Origin: CAISIP01 sp031396205
Lineage (GTDB): Bacteria > Pseudomonadota > Gammaproteobacteria > Burkholderiales > Burkholderiaceae_C
Assembly: GCA_031396205.1 (NCBI GenBank)
Contig: JANNKH010000028.1
Span: 27,951 to 91,950 of the forward strand
Direction of reading: 5' to 3'
Length of the DNA: 64,000 bases
Made by a program: the position numbers and the translations under genes. Position 1 is the first letter of the stretch. Each line of letters starts with the position of its first letter. Shown here one piece after another: positions 1 to 8,438 of this stretch. A model generated the notes under the pieces. The model worked only from the letters and a program-made list of their open reading frames with translations, did no database searches and was not told the DNA's origin.

Positions 1-177
1 CTGAACCTGGCGCTGGGGGCGGCCAGGTCCATGGGTCTGGCCTTGCCCGGCACGTCAACCGCGCAGCAATTATTCAGCGCCTGCGTTTCGCACGGTGGCG
101 CGGCCTGGGACCACTCGGGCATGGTACGCGCGCTGGAAAAACTGTCGAACTTCGAGATCGGCCAGAAGCTCGCCTGA
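1..177 (+). CDS. garR: 2-hydroxy-3-oxopropionate reductase, C-terminal part
   Basis: The last 58 codons of a gene that begins left of the window, ending at TGA 175-177. The segment (residues LALGAARSMGLALPGTS, then a Gln-Leu-Phe helix and GGAAWDHSGMVRALE) matches the C-terminal all-helical dimerisation domain of tartronate semialdehyde reductases of the beta-hydroxyacid dehydrogenase family. These enzymes reduce tartronate semialdehyde to D-glycerate with NAD(P)H in glyoxylate/glycerate metabolism. The Rossmann domain and catalytic lysine lie outside the window, so the exact substrate cannot be checked here; other members of the family share this C-terminal shape. Confidence 0.75.
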   Translation: MNLALGAARSMGLALPGTSTAQQLFSACVSHGGAAWDHSGMVRALEKLSNFEIGQKLA

Positions 178-254
178 GGCGCTTGCATCGACCGCCGACG
201 CGGCATCCGCGTCCGCATCCGCAGGATTTGCCGCGTCAGGCGCTGCCGATGGCA

Positions 255-449
255 GGGCGAATCGGTCCGGTGTCGTCGGGCCCTGACACCCAAAGCGTGT
301 TGGACGGCCACGTTGCTGTCAGCGGCCGCAGCGTGGTTGAGGAACGCGCGGCAGCCCTGTCTAACCAGTCCATCAAACAATTGTTGGCCCCTGACGACAT
401 TGCTGCGTTGCCGGTTTTCCTGGCCTCTGACCTAAACAATGCGGTCGGC
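255..449 (+). pseudogene. Decayed short-chain dehydrogenase (SDR) C-terminal fragment
   Basis: Read from 327 to 449 the frame gives SVVEERAAALSNQSIKQLL followed by APDDIAALPVFLASD. This is the C-terminal signature of classical SDR oxidoreductases: a substrate-loop helix, then the Pro-x-Asp-hydrophobic-Ala...Phe-Leu-Ala-Ser-Asp segment. There is no Rossmann TGxxxGxG motif and no YxxxK upstream, and the fragment breaks off before the usual final beta strand, so it is a remnant and not a gene. It lies between the garR stop and the vapC stop. Assignment rests on motif resemblance only; the left edge is arbitrary. Confidence 0.4.
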
Positions 450-494
450 AGCCCGAGCGCGCCCAATGCGCATTCGCCTCACAACGACGCCTTG

Positions 495-875
495 CTACAG
501 TTTCTTCGCCCCGGTCAACTTTGCAAGTACCTTGTCAAATGTGGCGAGTGGCATATGTCCGGCTTTGCGGGCAATCTCAAGCACCAGGCAATCCGAAAAG
601 CCCAGAGCCGGTTTTGCTCGGAATTGGGCTAATGCGGCGTTTACGACATCGGCGTCCTGCAGCACCAGGCTCGCGTGAACCAGCAGCAGATCCAGCGCCG
701 CGACCAATTGTTTCGGAGTGCGGGCGTACACCGCATCGAGAACCCAGATCGCTTCGGCCAGCACCAGATGCGAGATCCAGGCACCTTTGGCAATGGCATG
801 GTCTGCCACCAGCGCCTGCCTGGCGTCGTCGCGCGCCAGCAATCGCACCAGCACATTGGTGTCAACCGCCAGCAT
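495..875 (-). CDS. vapC: VapC-type PIN-domain toxin ribonuclease
   Basis: A 126-residue PIN-domain protein, the normal VapC length. It opens MLAVDTNVLVRLL, with the first acidic residue in VDTN. It also has the conserved Glu in AEAIWVLD, the later Asp in GFSDCLVLE and the closing TFDK, which together form the Mg-binding quartet of these RNases. VapC toxins cleave tRNA or rRNA when released from the antitoxin. The ATG at 875 is preferred over an upstream in-frame ATG at 920 because it places VDTN at the very N terminus, as in the family. The start overlaps the end of the antitoxin gene by 14 bp, which suggests translational coupling. Confidence 0.85.
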   Translation of the reverse strand: MLAVDTNVLVRLLARDDARQALVADHAIAKGAWISHLVLAEAIWVLDAVYARTPKQLVAALDLLLVHASLVLQDADVVNAALAQFRAKPALGFSDCLVLEIARKAGHMPLATFDKVLAKLTGAKKL

Positions 876-1137
876 GTCTGCGTCGCATCTGTTCGCGAAT
901 ACCCTGCTTGAGTTCGCCAAGGGTCCTGGCCGGGCCGCCGCCTGGTGGCGGGCCTTCCGAGAACAGAACCTGGTGTACTTCCTGCGTGCTGTGGCGCTTG
1001 GCCCGCTCCACTACGATCCGGTCGCCCTCCTGTGTCCACACCAGCACCGACCCAGGAATCAGGTGCAAAAAGCTGCGCACGGATGCCGGAACGGAAACCT
1101 GCCCTTGTGAGGTGAGTTTTGTCTGCATTTTTTGCAT
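862..1137 (-). CDS. vapB: VapB-type AbrB/SpoVT-family antitoxin
   Basis: A 91-residue protein whose N-terminal half (TKLTSQGQVSVPASVRSFL then GSVLVWTQEGDRIVVER) is a swapped-hairpin AbrB/MazE-like DNA-binding domain. The C-terminal tail, rich in Gly/Pro and then basic, would wrap the toxin. It lies upstream of and overlaps vapC, the usual antitoxin-first order. Two ATGs are possible (1137 and 1128, reading MQKMQTK); neither has a strong Shine-Dalgarno sequence. The complex normally represses its own promoter, and an inverted repeat sits just upstream. Confidence 0.8.
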   Translation of the reverse strand: MQKMQTKLTSQGQVSVPASVRSFLHLIPGSVLVWTQEGDRIVVERAKRHSTQEVHQVLFSEGPPPGGGPARTLGELKQGIREQMRRRHAGG

Positions 1138-1143
1138 GCTGCC

Positions 1144-1166
1144 ATCGTATCACTTTACCGTGGTAA
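1144..1166 (-). promoter_or_regulatory. vapBC promoter with operator-like inverted repeat
   Basis: On the minus strand an extended -10 element, TGATACGAT (TACGAT complementary to 1144-1149), lies just upstream of vapB. Immediately upstream is TTACCACGGTAA (1155-1166), a 5-bp inverted repeat with a 2-bp centre in the -35/-10 spacer region. No clear -35 is visible. That placement fits autoregulation by a VapBC complex. Operator role is inferred from position and symmetry only. Confidence 0.4.
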
Positions 1167-1393
1167 TGCGTTGGCTGAATCCACCAAGGTGCGCCTCCTT
1201 TGCTGCACCTGCAGCAGAAAACTGCCCGCACTGCCTGCGGCCACGACTGGCGGTACCAGCGCAACGGTGGATGTCTGGCAATACGCAGAAATGGCCATTG
1301 ACGCGCAACGCCACAATCAATCAGAATTGACGGATTCGGCCCTTGATGGCTGGCCTGCCAACGCTTCGTGTCTGCTGCACCAAAGGAACGTCG

Positions 1394-2059
1394 ATGTCAG
1401 TCGAAACCAGTGTTGACATGAAAAACTATAAAGTCATCTTGCGCACGCATCAGGGCGTAGTGGCCAGCGAGAAAAAGTGGAGCAGCACCAAGATTGAAGG
1501 CTCTGGGGGCGGTGGGTACATCGCCCAGGGCCAAGGTCATATCAGTGATGTGAAGATCAGCTCCAGCGTTACTGACCACCAAGAGATACACATCCTTTTG
1601 CCTGAAGCGCGTGAGATCGCCTTTCGGCTGGCGAATGCCAACGTCATGCTCCGTGAAGGCCAACCTGTTTCAGTGTGTCAGGCCCAGATCGACGGTGGTG
1701 ACGTACCCGTTGTCGCTGCCATTCATAACCACGCCACTGATGTCACAACCTATTTTGACGAGCAGATTCGAGTGCTGTACCGTGCTTCACTGCTGCCGGT
1801 CACGGCTCTCGTGCTCGCTATTGCAGCCGTTTTGTACGCCTTTGCCGGCTCCAAGTTCAACCCATTTTTCCATGTTCGATTTTTCACTTTGAGTCGGCTG
1901 AACCTGTTGGGGCTGTTCCTGGTCGTCGCACTCGCTCTTGCCTTCGCGCTCCCTGCATGGCGGGCGATGCGCAAGGAGGGGCTGATGAATAGTCGCCTTG
2001 CCAATGCGATCAAGGATGCCATCCGGACAATGAAGCAGAGTCACCCGCAACAGAAGTGA
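1394..2059 (+). CDS. Membrane protein of unknown function, two C-terminal transmembrane helices
   Basis: A 221-residue protein not assigned to a family. Residues 1 to about 120 look like a soluble beta-rich domain with a glycine cluster (EGSGGGGYIAQGQG). Two hydrophobic helices follow (SLLPVTALVLAIAAVLYAF and LNLLGLFLVVALALAFALP) and then a basic tail. The start at 1394 is preferred over 1343 because AAAGGA at 1382-1387 is well placed as a ribosome binding site. It stands alone between the vapBC promoter and a secreted-protein gene on the same strand. No catalytic motif is visible. Confidence 0.7.
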   Translation: MSVETSVDMKNYKVILRTHQGVVASEKKWSSTKIEGSGGGGYIAQGQGHISDVKISSSVTDHQEIHILLPEAREIAFRLANANVMLREGQPVSVCQAQIDGGDVPVVAAIHNHATDVTTYFDEQIRVLYRASLLPVTALVLAIAAVLYAFAGSKFNPFFHVRFFTLSRLNLLGLFLVVALALAFALPAWRAMRKEGLMNSRLANAIKDAIRTMKQSHPQQK

Positions 2060-2176
2060 AGTCCTGCCTGGTTATGCAAGCTGTGATCGAGATCTTGACT
2101 GGCCATTTTCCCGACCCCAGCGTCGTATTTTTGAGCGCGCTTGTACAAGTCGCCATCGCCTTCGAAAGGAACCTTC

Positions 2177-2581
2177 GTGCGCAACCTTATATTCACACTT
2201 CTGGCGGTTGTTTCTGGTTTTGCCAATGCAGGAATGGACGTACCACCTTCGTTTCTGGGCGACTGGGTACCGAGGTCGGCCACCTGCCAGTCGCTGTTGC
2301 GATTTCGTATGGAGCCCACGCAAGCGGTATTGATCAACGGCGCGCAATCCAAGGCGTTCGGGAATCTCGACTTTTGTTATTCCTGTGAGGGCGGAGCGAA
2401 GTACAGCGGCAAAGTGGTTTGGATGATGGCTGAGTTCGGTGGCAAGACGGATCCACCCTTCACCGCACAGTTCAACGCAGGCGAGAAGCTGGGTGTTGCC
2501 ATGTTGGATTTGCAGCCCGGCCTGCAGCGCCAGTTTCCACTGCAACAAGTTGCCCTCAAGCGCTGTGTCCAGAAAAAGTAG
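2177..2581 (+). CDS. Small secreted protein of unknown function
   Basis: A 134-residue protein with a clear Sec signal peptide (VRNLIFTLLAVVSGFANA, cleavage likely after ANA). The mature part carries several cysteines (ATCQSLL, DFCYSCEGG, KRCVQKK) that could form disulfides in the periplasm. The GTG at 2177 is chosen because GAAAGGA ends 6 nt upstream and because it puts the hydrophobic stretch at the N terminus; the in-frame ATG at 2141 would bury the signal. No family recognised. The gene follows the membrane-protein gene by 117 bp. Confidence 0.65.
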   Translation: MRNLIFTLLAVVSGFANAGMDVPPSFLGDWVPRSATCQSLLRFRMEPTQAVLINGAQSKAFGNLDFCYSCEGGAKYSGKVVWMMAEFGGKTDPPFTAQFNAGEKLGVAMLDLQPGLQRQFPLQQVALKRCVQKK

Positions 2582-2599
2582 GTGACCGGGCGTTGACGG

Positions 2600-2762
2600 C
2601 AAAACTGGCCATGTCTGACCAGCGACCCGTCAGCCGACGCACCGGACCGGAGGTGGGCTGCGTGATGCCCAGCGCGGCTGCGCCGCGGCTCAAGCGGCTG
2701 GTCTCGTCCACGCGGATGGACAGCTGCAGAAGCAACAGTTGCAGAGTCGAGACACGATCCAT
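2600..2762 (-). pseudogene. Decayed LysR-type regulator, N-terminal remnant
   Basis: From 2762 on the minus strand the translation reads MDRVSTLQLLLLQ, then RVDETSRLSRGAAALGITQP. This is recognisably the start of a LysR-family winged-helix domain (compare the family pattern of an M-D-x-hydrophobic start, then E-T-x-S-F/L-S-R-A-A-A-x-L-x-x-T/S-Q-P). The recognition helix is already degraded (TSGPVRRL), a few residues are inserted after TLQL, and no effector domain follows. It sits right next to the putA stop codon. It is a relic and not a functional gene. Confidence 0.5.
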
Positions 2763-2885
2763 CCGCCACTGTACAGCGGACCTGACGCAATATGCCACCA
2801 CCGAATAGTTGCTGTCGCGCGACTGGGGTCCTCGGTTGACCGTGGCTGGACGAACATCGCATTCAACTTATCGTGCAAGGTGGTC

Positions 2886-5800
2886 TCACTCCAGCGTCAT
2901 CAGACTCGCGTTGCCACCGGCAGCGGCGGTGTTGATACTGAGCGAACGCTCGATCACCAGCCGCTCGATTGGAATGCGCGTATCACCTTCGGCCAGCCCG
3001 GTCACGCCGACGATCGGTCCTGGCCGCTGCGCCAGTGATTCGGCAACCGCCTGGCGCGAAGCTGCGTCGCCATGGTGCAGCACGGCATCGAAGCGTGTGC
3101 GCGCGTTTGTCCAGTCGCCGGTCAGCGTGATGCACTCACGCACCTCGACCGGCAGCCGCTCGCGCAGCGCGGCGGCGTCGGCGGGCCAGACCGCGTGGCT
3201 GCCGGCGGCCAGCACGGTCGCCAGTTGCAGCAGGCGGTCGGCGTCGCCAGCAGGTCCGTTGCCAGCCAGGCACAGCACCGCCTCGCGCGGCAACACCGCA
3301 TACAAGTTGGCCTCCCCGGTCGGACCCGGCAGGCCGTGCCAGCGCCCGATCGGCGACTCGGCCACGGCGCGGTCGCACTGCGCCGCAAGCAGGTTCCTGC
3401 CCTGCGCCTGGGCCCAGGCCCGCAGCTGCGCCAGTGCAACCGGCGCCGACGCTGGGCCCGGGGCCGGCTCGCTCGACAGGCCGCGCACCGCGGGCCGCGT
3501 CAGTGCGCCGGAATGCGCCACCGCCATCCGCGCTGCCTGCACCGGTCGTTGGGCCAGCAAGCGCAGCAGATAAAGCGGACCACCGGCCTTGGGTCCGGTG
3601 CCCGACAAGCCTTCGCCGCCGAACGGCTGCACGCCGACCACCGCTCCGACGACGTTGCGGTTGACATACAAGTTGCCAGCACGCGCGGCGGACACCACTT
3701 GCGCCACCGTCTCGTCGATGCGGGTATGCACACCCTGGGTCAGGCCGTAGCCGGTGGCGTTGATCGCCTCCAGCGTATCGGCCAGGCGATCGCGCCGGTA
3801 GCGCAGCACATGCAGCACCGGGCCGAACACCTCGCGCCCGAGGTCTGCCACGCGTTCGATCTCGATCACGGTGGGGGCGACGAAGTGGCCGCGCGTTGCT
3901 GCCATTGCATCCAGCGCCGCGGACGGTTGCCACACTCGACAACCCTTTGCCTGCATGGCCTGCACATGGCGCTCGATGATGGCCTTGGCGTCGGCATCGA
4001 TCACCGGGCCCACGTCGGTCGTCAGATAGCGCGGGTCGCCGACCTCCAGTTCCTGCACTGCGCCCTGCAGCATCTCGATCAGGCGCTCGGCCCCATCGTC
4101 CTGCACGCACAGCAGGCGCAGTGCCGAGCAGCGCTGGCCACAACTATCGAAGGCCGAGGACACGATATCGGCCACCGCCTGCTCGGCCAGCGCCGACGAG
4201 TCGACGACCATCGCGTTCTGCCCGCCAGTCTCGGCGATCAGCGCCACGACCTGGCCGGCGGCCGTCAGCCGGCCGGCAAGCTCGCGCTGCAGCAACCGCG
4301 CCACCTCGGTCGAACCGGTAAACAGCACGCCATGCACGCGCGCGTCGCCCACCAGCGCCGCACCCACGGTTTCGCCACGCCCGGGCAGCAGTTGCAACGC
4401 ACCGCGCGGCACGCCGGCTGCGTGCAGTGCGCGCACCGCCGCCGCGGCCACCAACGGCGTCTGTTCGGCCGGCTTGGCCAGCACCACGTTGCCGGCGGCC
4501 AGCGCCGCGGCCACCTGGCCGGCAAAGATCGCCAGCGGAAAATTCCACGGGCTGATGCACACCACAGGACCGAGCGGCTTGTGCGTGGCATTGTCGAAGT
4601 CGCGCCGGATCTCGGCGCCGTAATAGCGCAGGAAATCGACCGCTTCCCGCACCTCGGCCACCGCGTTGGCGGCGGTCTTGCCGGCTTCGCGCACCAGCAG
4701 CGGCAGCAGGCTCAACGTGTCGGCCTCCAGCCGGTCGGCGGCAAGCTCCAGCATGGCCGCGCGCTCGGCCGGTGCCACCCCCGCCCAACCGGGGGCTGCC
4801 TGCGTGGCGGCGTCCAGCGCAAGGCCGACCTCGGCCATCGTCGCCTCACGCACCTGGCCGACCACGTCACCTGCGTCGGCGGGATTGCGCACTGGCTGCG
4901 CAGCGCCAGCTGCGTCTGCCGATGCGTCCGTAGCTATCAGCGGAGCCGCATCCCAAGCCCGGTTCGCATCGTCTGCAAAGGCCCTGGCCAAAGCCGCCAG
5001 CGTCGTCTCATCGGCAAGGTCGACGCCATGCGAATTGGGCCGGGCGGCGCCATAGAGCTGGCGTGGCAGCGGGATCGCCCGGTGCGGCTGGCCGACCACG
5101 CCGTCCTCCTTGGTCATGGCCTGCACCGTCAAGACCGGATCCTGCGCCAGTTCGGCCAAAGGCACGTTCTCGTCGGCGATACGGTTGACAAAAGACGAGT
5201 TGGCGCCGTTCTCCAGCAGCCGGCGCACCAAATAGGCCAGCAGCGTGTCGTGCAGTCCCACCGGGGCATAGATGCGGCAGGGGCGGTCCAGCTTGCCGGC
5301 GGCAACCGGGCCCACGACCTGCTCGTACAGCGGCTCGCCCATGCCGTGCAGGCACTGGAACTCGTACTGCCCAGGTTTGAAATCGTCACCGGCCATGGCC
5401 AGCACCGTCGCCAGCGACTGCGCATTGTGGGTGGCGAACTGCGGGAACACCGCATCGGTGGCGGCCAGCAACTTCCGGGCGCAGACGATGTAGGCCACGT
5501 CGGTAAAGGGCTTGCGCGTATAGACCGGATAGCCGGACTGGCCGTCGAGCTGGGCGCGCTTGATCTCGCTGTCCCAGTAGGCGCCCTTCACCAGGCGGAT
5601 CATCAGCCGGTGGCCGCTGCGCCGCGCCAGATCAACGACAAAGTCCACCACCGCCGGACAGCGCTTCTGGTAGGCCTGGATCACGAAGCCCAGCCCGTCC
5701 CAGCCCTTGAGCTGCGGCTCGAAGGCCAGCCGTTCGAGCAGATCGAGCGATATCTCGAGCCGTTCGGACTCCTCGGCGTCGATATTCATGCCGATGTTCA

Positions 5801-6665
5801 GGCCGCAGGCCTGTTGCGCCAGCGCCAGCAGCCGCGGGTAGAGCTGGCTCATCACCAGCTCGACCTTGGCCCGCGCATAACGCGGATGCAAGGCCGACAG
5901 CTTGATCGAGATGCCCGGCCCGTCGACGGCGCCACGCCCGGCCGAGGCCGCGCCGATGGCATCGATGGCCTTGGCGTAGGCCGCAAGGTAACGCTGTGCA
6001 TCGCCGGCGGTCATGGCCGCCTCGCCCAGCATGTCGTAGGAATAGCGGAAGCCCTGCGCTTCGCGCTTGCGCGCGTTGACGAGCGCCTGGTCGATGGTCT
6101 CGCCGGTGACGAACTGCTCGCCCATCATGCGCATCGCCATGTCCACGCCGCGGCGGATCAGCGGCTCGCCGCCGCGCGCAACCGCCTGGCGCAGCGTGGC
6201 TGACAGCCGGTTGTCGCTGTGGGTCGAGACGAGCTTGCCGGTCAGTAGCAGCCCCCACGAGGCGGCGTTGACGAACAGCGACGAACTCTGCCCCAGGTGG
6301 CTTTGCCAATCGCCGTCGCCGATCTTGTCGCGGATCAGCGCGTCGCGGGTCGCGGCATCGGGAATGCGCAGCAAGGCTTCGGCCAGGCACATCAGCGCCA
6401 CGCCCTCCTGCGAGCTGAGCGCGAACTCCTGCAGCAGGCCCTGCACCAGGCCGGCGCGGCCACTGGCCCGGGCCCGGTCGCGTACGCCGCGCGCGATGCG
6501 CAGGGCCAGCGTGCGGGCGGCCTGTGCCTGGGCGGGCAGCAGCGTGGCGGCGGTCAGCAGCGCCGGCACAAGCTCGGGCTCAGGGGTGCGGGTGGCGGCG
6601 GTGATCGCTGCGCGCAGCGGGGTCGGATCGGAGAGCGGGGTAAAGGACTGGGTCGTATTGTTCAT
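2886..6665 (-). CDS. putA: Bifunctional proline dehydrogenase / L-glutamate gamma-semialdehyde dehydrogenase
   Basis: PutA oxidises proline to glutamate in two steps at the membrane: an FAD-dependent proline dehydrogenase and an NAD-dependent aldehyde dehydrogenase. At 1259 residues it has the PRODH barrel (about 150-490, ending in the substrate-binding RRLLENGANSS motif near 480). The ALDH domain follows (about 560-1030) with FTGSTEV, the general-base region ETGGQN near 810 and the catalytic cysteine in GQRCSALRLL near 845. A C-terminal domain of about 200 residues ends the protein. The N-terminal ribbon-helix-helix DNA-binding domain of E. coli PutA is absent, so this is a type B enzyme without autorepressor activity. 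It is monocistronic, with no dedicated regulator nearby except a LysR relic downstream. Confidence 0.97.
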   Translation of the reverse strand: MNNTTQSFTPLSDPTPLRAAITAATRTPEPELVPALLTAATLLPAQAQAARTLALRIARGVRDRARASGRAGLVQGLLQEFALSSQEGVALMCLAEALLRIPDAATRDALIRDKIGDGDWQSHLGQSSSLFVNAASWGLLLTGKLVSTHSDNRLSATLRQAVARGGEPLIRRGVDMAMRMMGEQFVTGETIDQALVNARKREAQGFRYSYDMLGEAAMTAGDAQRYLAAYAKAIDAIGAASAGRGAVDGPGISIKLSALHPRYARAKVELVMSQLYPRLLALAQQACGLNIGMNIDAEESERLEISLDLLERLAFEPQLKGWDGLGFVIQAYQKRCPAVVDFVVDLARRSGHRLMIRLVKGAYWDSEIKRAQLDGQSGYPVYTRKPFTDVAYIVCARKLLAATDAVFPQFATHNAQSLATVLAMAGDDFKPGQYEFQCLHGMGEPLYEQVVGPVAAGKLDRPCRIYAPVGLHDTLLAYLVRRLLENGANSSFVNRIADENVPLAELAQDPVLTVQAMTKEDGVVGQPHRAIPLPRQLYGAARPNSHGVDLADETTLAALARAFADDANRAWDAAPLIATDASADAAGAAQPVRNPADAGDVVGQVREATMAEVGLALDAATQAAPGWAGVAPAERAAMLELAADRLEADTLSLLPLLVREAGKTAANAVAEVREAVDFLRYYGAEIRRDFDNATHKPLGPVVCISPWNFPLAIFAGQVAAALAAGNVVLAKPAEQTPLVAAAAVRALHAAGVPRGALQLLPGRGETVGAALVGDARVHGVLFTGSTEVARLLQRELAGRLTAAGQVVALIAETGGQNAMVVDSSALAEQAVADIVSSAFDSCGQRCSALRLLCVQDDGAERLIEMLQGAVQELEVGDPRYLTTDVGPVIDADAKAIIERHVQAMQAKGCRVWQPSAALDAMAATRGHFVAPTVIEIERVADLGREVFGPVLHVLRYRRDRLADTLEAINATGYGLTQGVHTRIDETVAQVVSAARAGNLYVNRNVVGAVVGVQPFGGEGLSGTGPKAGGPLYLLRLLAQRPVQAARMAVAHSGALTRPAVRGLSSEPAPGPASAPVALAQLRAWAQAQGRNLLAAQCDRAVAESPIGRWHGLPGPTGEANLYAVLPREAVLCLAGNGPAGDADRLLQLATVLAAGSHAVWPADAAALRERLPVEVRECITLTGDWTNARTRFDAVLHHGDAASRQAVAESLAQRPGPIVGVTGLAEGDTRIPIERLVIERSLSINTAAAGGNASLMTLE

Positions 6666-6957
6666 GGCCTGCCAATTTTCTTGAATTAATCAGCAGTATC
6701 CTTCGACACACACTTAATTTGTCGCTGAAATTTGGACAACAAGCGGGATAAAACACTATCGCTACCAACTAGACGCACGGCCCTGACTTCACCACCAATT
6801 GAAAACCTCAACCCAAGCCTGAAATGGTCGCAGCCCGGCAGTCCCTTGACAGGATGGGCTGTGTGGGCCTGCTCCTGCTGGCCCATCGCATCATTGTTCC
6901 TGCTGGCGCAATTGCACCATGCGAGCCCCTGGTCAAGCGCAATGGCGGGACGGTCTA

Positions 6958-8424
6958 TCAGTCTGTCGCCCAGCCAAACACCGGTTGCAGCACCGGGGAC
7001 TCCCGCGCACCGTCGAAGCGTCGCGCCGCCTGATGTTCAATCAGCCTTGCGAACTGCCGATCGGCCTGCGGCTGTAGATCAGCTCGCATCTTGCCGCCGA
7101 CCCGAAAATCCTCCATCACGCAGCGCCCGGCAATATAGCTGGCCCGGCAGTCGGTGCCGCGCCCGGCCAGCAGCAGGTTCTTGAGCGGGTCAAAGATCGG
7201 CCCGAGGTGCGGTGCACCCAGGTCGAACACGACGATGTCGGCCTGGGCGCCCGTTGCCAGCCGGCCCAGGTCATCGCGCCCGAGCGCGCGGGCGCCACCC
7301 AGCGTGGCGGCGTTGTAGATGTCGGCCACCGAGGTCTGGCTCGCATCGCCTTCCTTGACCCGTGCCAGGTACAGAGCCAGCTGCATGTTGTGCAGCAAGT
7401 CAGGCGGCCAGGTGTCGGTGCCCAGGCCGATGTTGATACCGGCGGCGCAGTAGCGGCCGAATGAATCCAGCGCCTCGCCGTTGCGCGCAAACACGGCTGG
7501 GCAATGGGCAATGCTGGCGCCGCTGGCTGTCAAGCGCCGCCAGTCCGCGTCGCCGGACACGCTCACCTGGGGATGTCCGCTCAGGTAGATCCCATGCGGC
7601 AGGATCGCGCGCGGCGTGAGCAGGCCCAGTGCCTCCAGCCAGCCCAGCGGCGTGTGCCCACGCAAATTCCAGACCGTCTCGAACTCGTAGGCGGACTGGC
7701 AGCAATGCAGACGAACCGGCGCCGCCAGCTCCCGGCTCGCGGCGGCCGTGCGCGACAGCAAATCCGGCGTGCAGGTCTCGATGCGATCGGGCGCGAACAT
7801 GCCGCGCACCCGCCCACCGTGCGATCCATCGATATCGCCGACATAGCGCAATGCGCGCTCAAAGCCCTGCAGGCCGCGCGGTTCGTCCCAGTGCTGTGCC
7901 AGTGTGCGGTCGGCGCGCACATAGGTGATGCCGCTCATGTAGCACGGGCCCAGGTAGACCCGCAAGCCGAGCTCACTAGCCACCGCGGCCACACCGTCGA
8001 ACTCCTCCCGGGTTTCTGCCCAGGCCCGGTAGTACATCGACGTGATCGGCAAGGCCGTCGTGATGCCGTTGCGAATCAGATGCGTGAATGCATAGCGAGC
8101 CTTGAATATTTCTTCCTCCGGCGCATAAGCCTCGGTCGGTCCGCGGCGCAGGTAGTCCTCGGACCAGAGTCGGCCGTTGTCGCGCTTGTCGCCGTTGTCC
8201 AGTGTCAATACGCCCGAGTCGATATCACCCAGCGCGTCGAGGTCGATCAGACCGGGGCTGATCAGCGCGTGGCCGTAGTCCACATTGCGATCGACATGGC
8301 CCTGGAATCCCCGTCCGACGAACTCGATGCGATCGCCGGCGAAGACGACTTCGCCGTCGCGCCAGTAAACATGCGAGTGGCCATCAAATCCGATGACGCA
8401 GGAGGCTTTCAGCAGGGTGCGCAC
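6958..8424 (-). CDS. Amidohydrolase-superfamily protein (chlorohydrolase-like), atypical first metal motif
   Basis: A 488-residue member of the AtzA/TrzN/guanine-deaminase-like branch, the last gene of the minus-strand ABC operon. The family fold is clear: an N-terminal beta-sandwich strand, SPGLIDLDALGD, LHCCQSAYEFE, ILPHG, GLGTDTWPPDLLHNMQ, and a C-terminal GAQADIVVFDL strand. The usual HxH metal pair after PGLID is replaced by Asp-Leu-Asp-Ala-Leu-Gly-Asp, while the later His, His and Asp ligands are kept. It therefore belongs to a subgroup with an altered metal site. The substrate is unknown; deamination or hydrolysis of a heterocyclic amine is a guess from relatives and context. It starts 14 bp after the preceding amidohydrolase gene. 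Confidence 0.8.
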   Translation of the reverse strand: MRTLLKASCVIGFDGHSHVYWRDGEVVFAGDRIEFVGRGFQGHVDRNVDYGHALISPGLIDLDALGDIDSGVLTLDNGDKRDNGRLWSEDYLRRGPTEAYAPEEEIFKARYAFTHLIRNGITTALPITSMYYRAWAETREEFDGVAAVASELGLRVYLGPCYMSGITYVRADRTLAQHWDEPRGLQGFERALRYVGDIDGSHGGRVRGMFAPDRIETCTPDLLSRTAAASRELAAPVRLHCCQSAYEFETVWNLRGHTPLGWLEALGLLTPRAILPHGIYLSGHPQVSVSGDADWRRLTASGASIAHCPAVFARNGEALDSFGRYCAAGINIGLGTDTWPPDLLHNMQLALYLARVKEGDASQTSVADIYNAATLGGARALGRDDLGRLATGAQADIVVFDLGAPHLGPIFDPLKNLLLAGRGTDCRASYIAGRCVMEDFRVGGKMRADLQPQADRQFARLIEHQAARRFDGARESPVLQPVFGWATD

Positions 8425-8438
8425 GGCGGCTTCCCAGT

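Noticed and set aside
3072..6203. Open frame of more than 1000 codons on the plus strand opposite putA
   Set aside because: Its protein is rich in His, Arg, Gln and Gly in a pattern typical of the antisense of a high-GC gene, with no recognisable domain; putA on the other strand is fully conserved.
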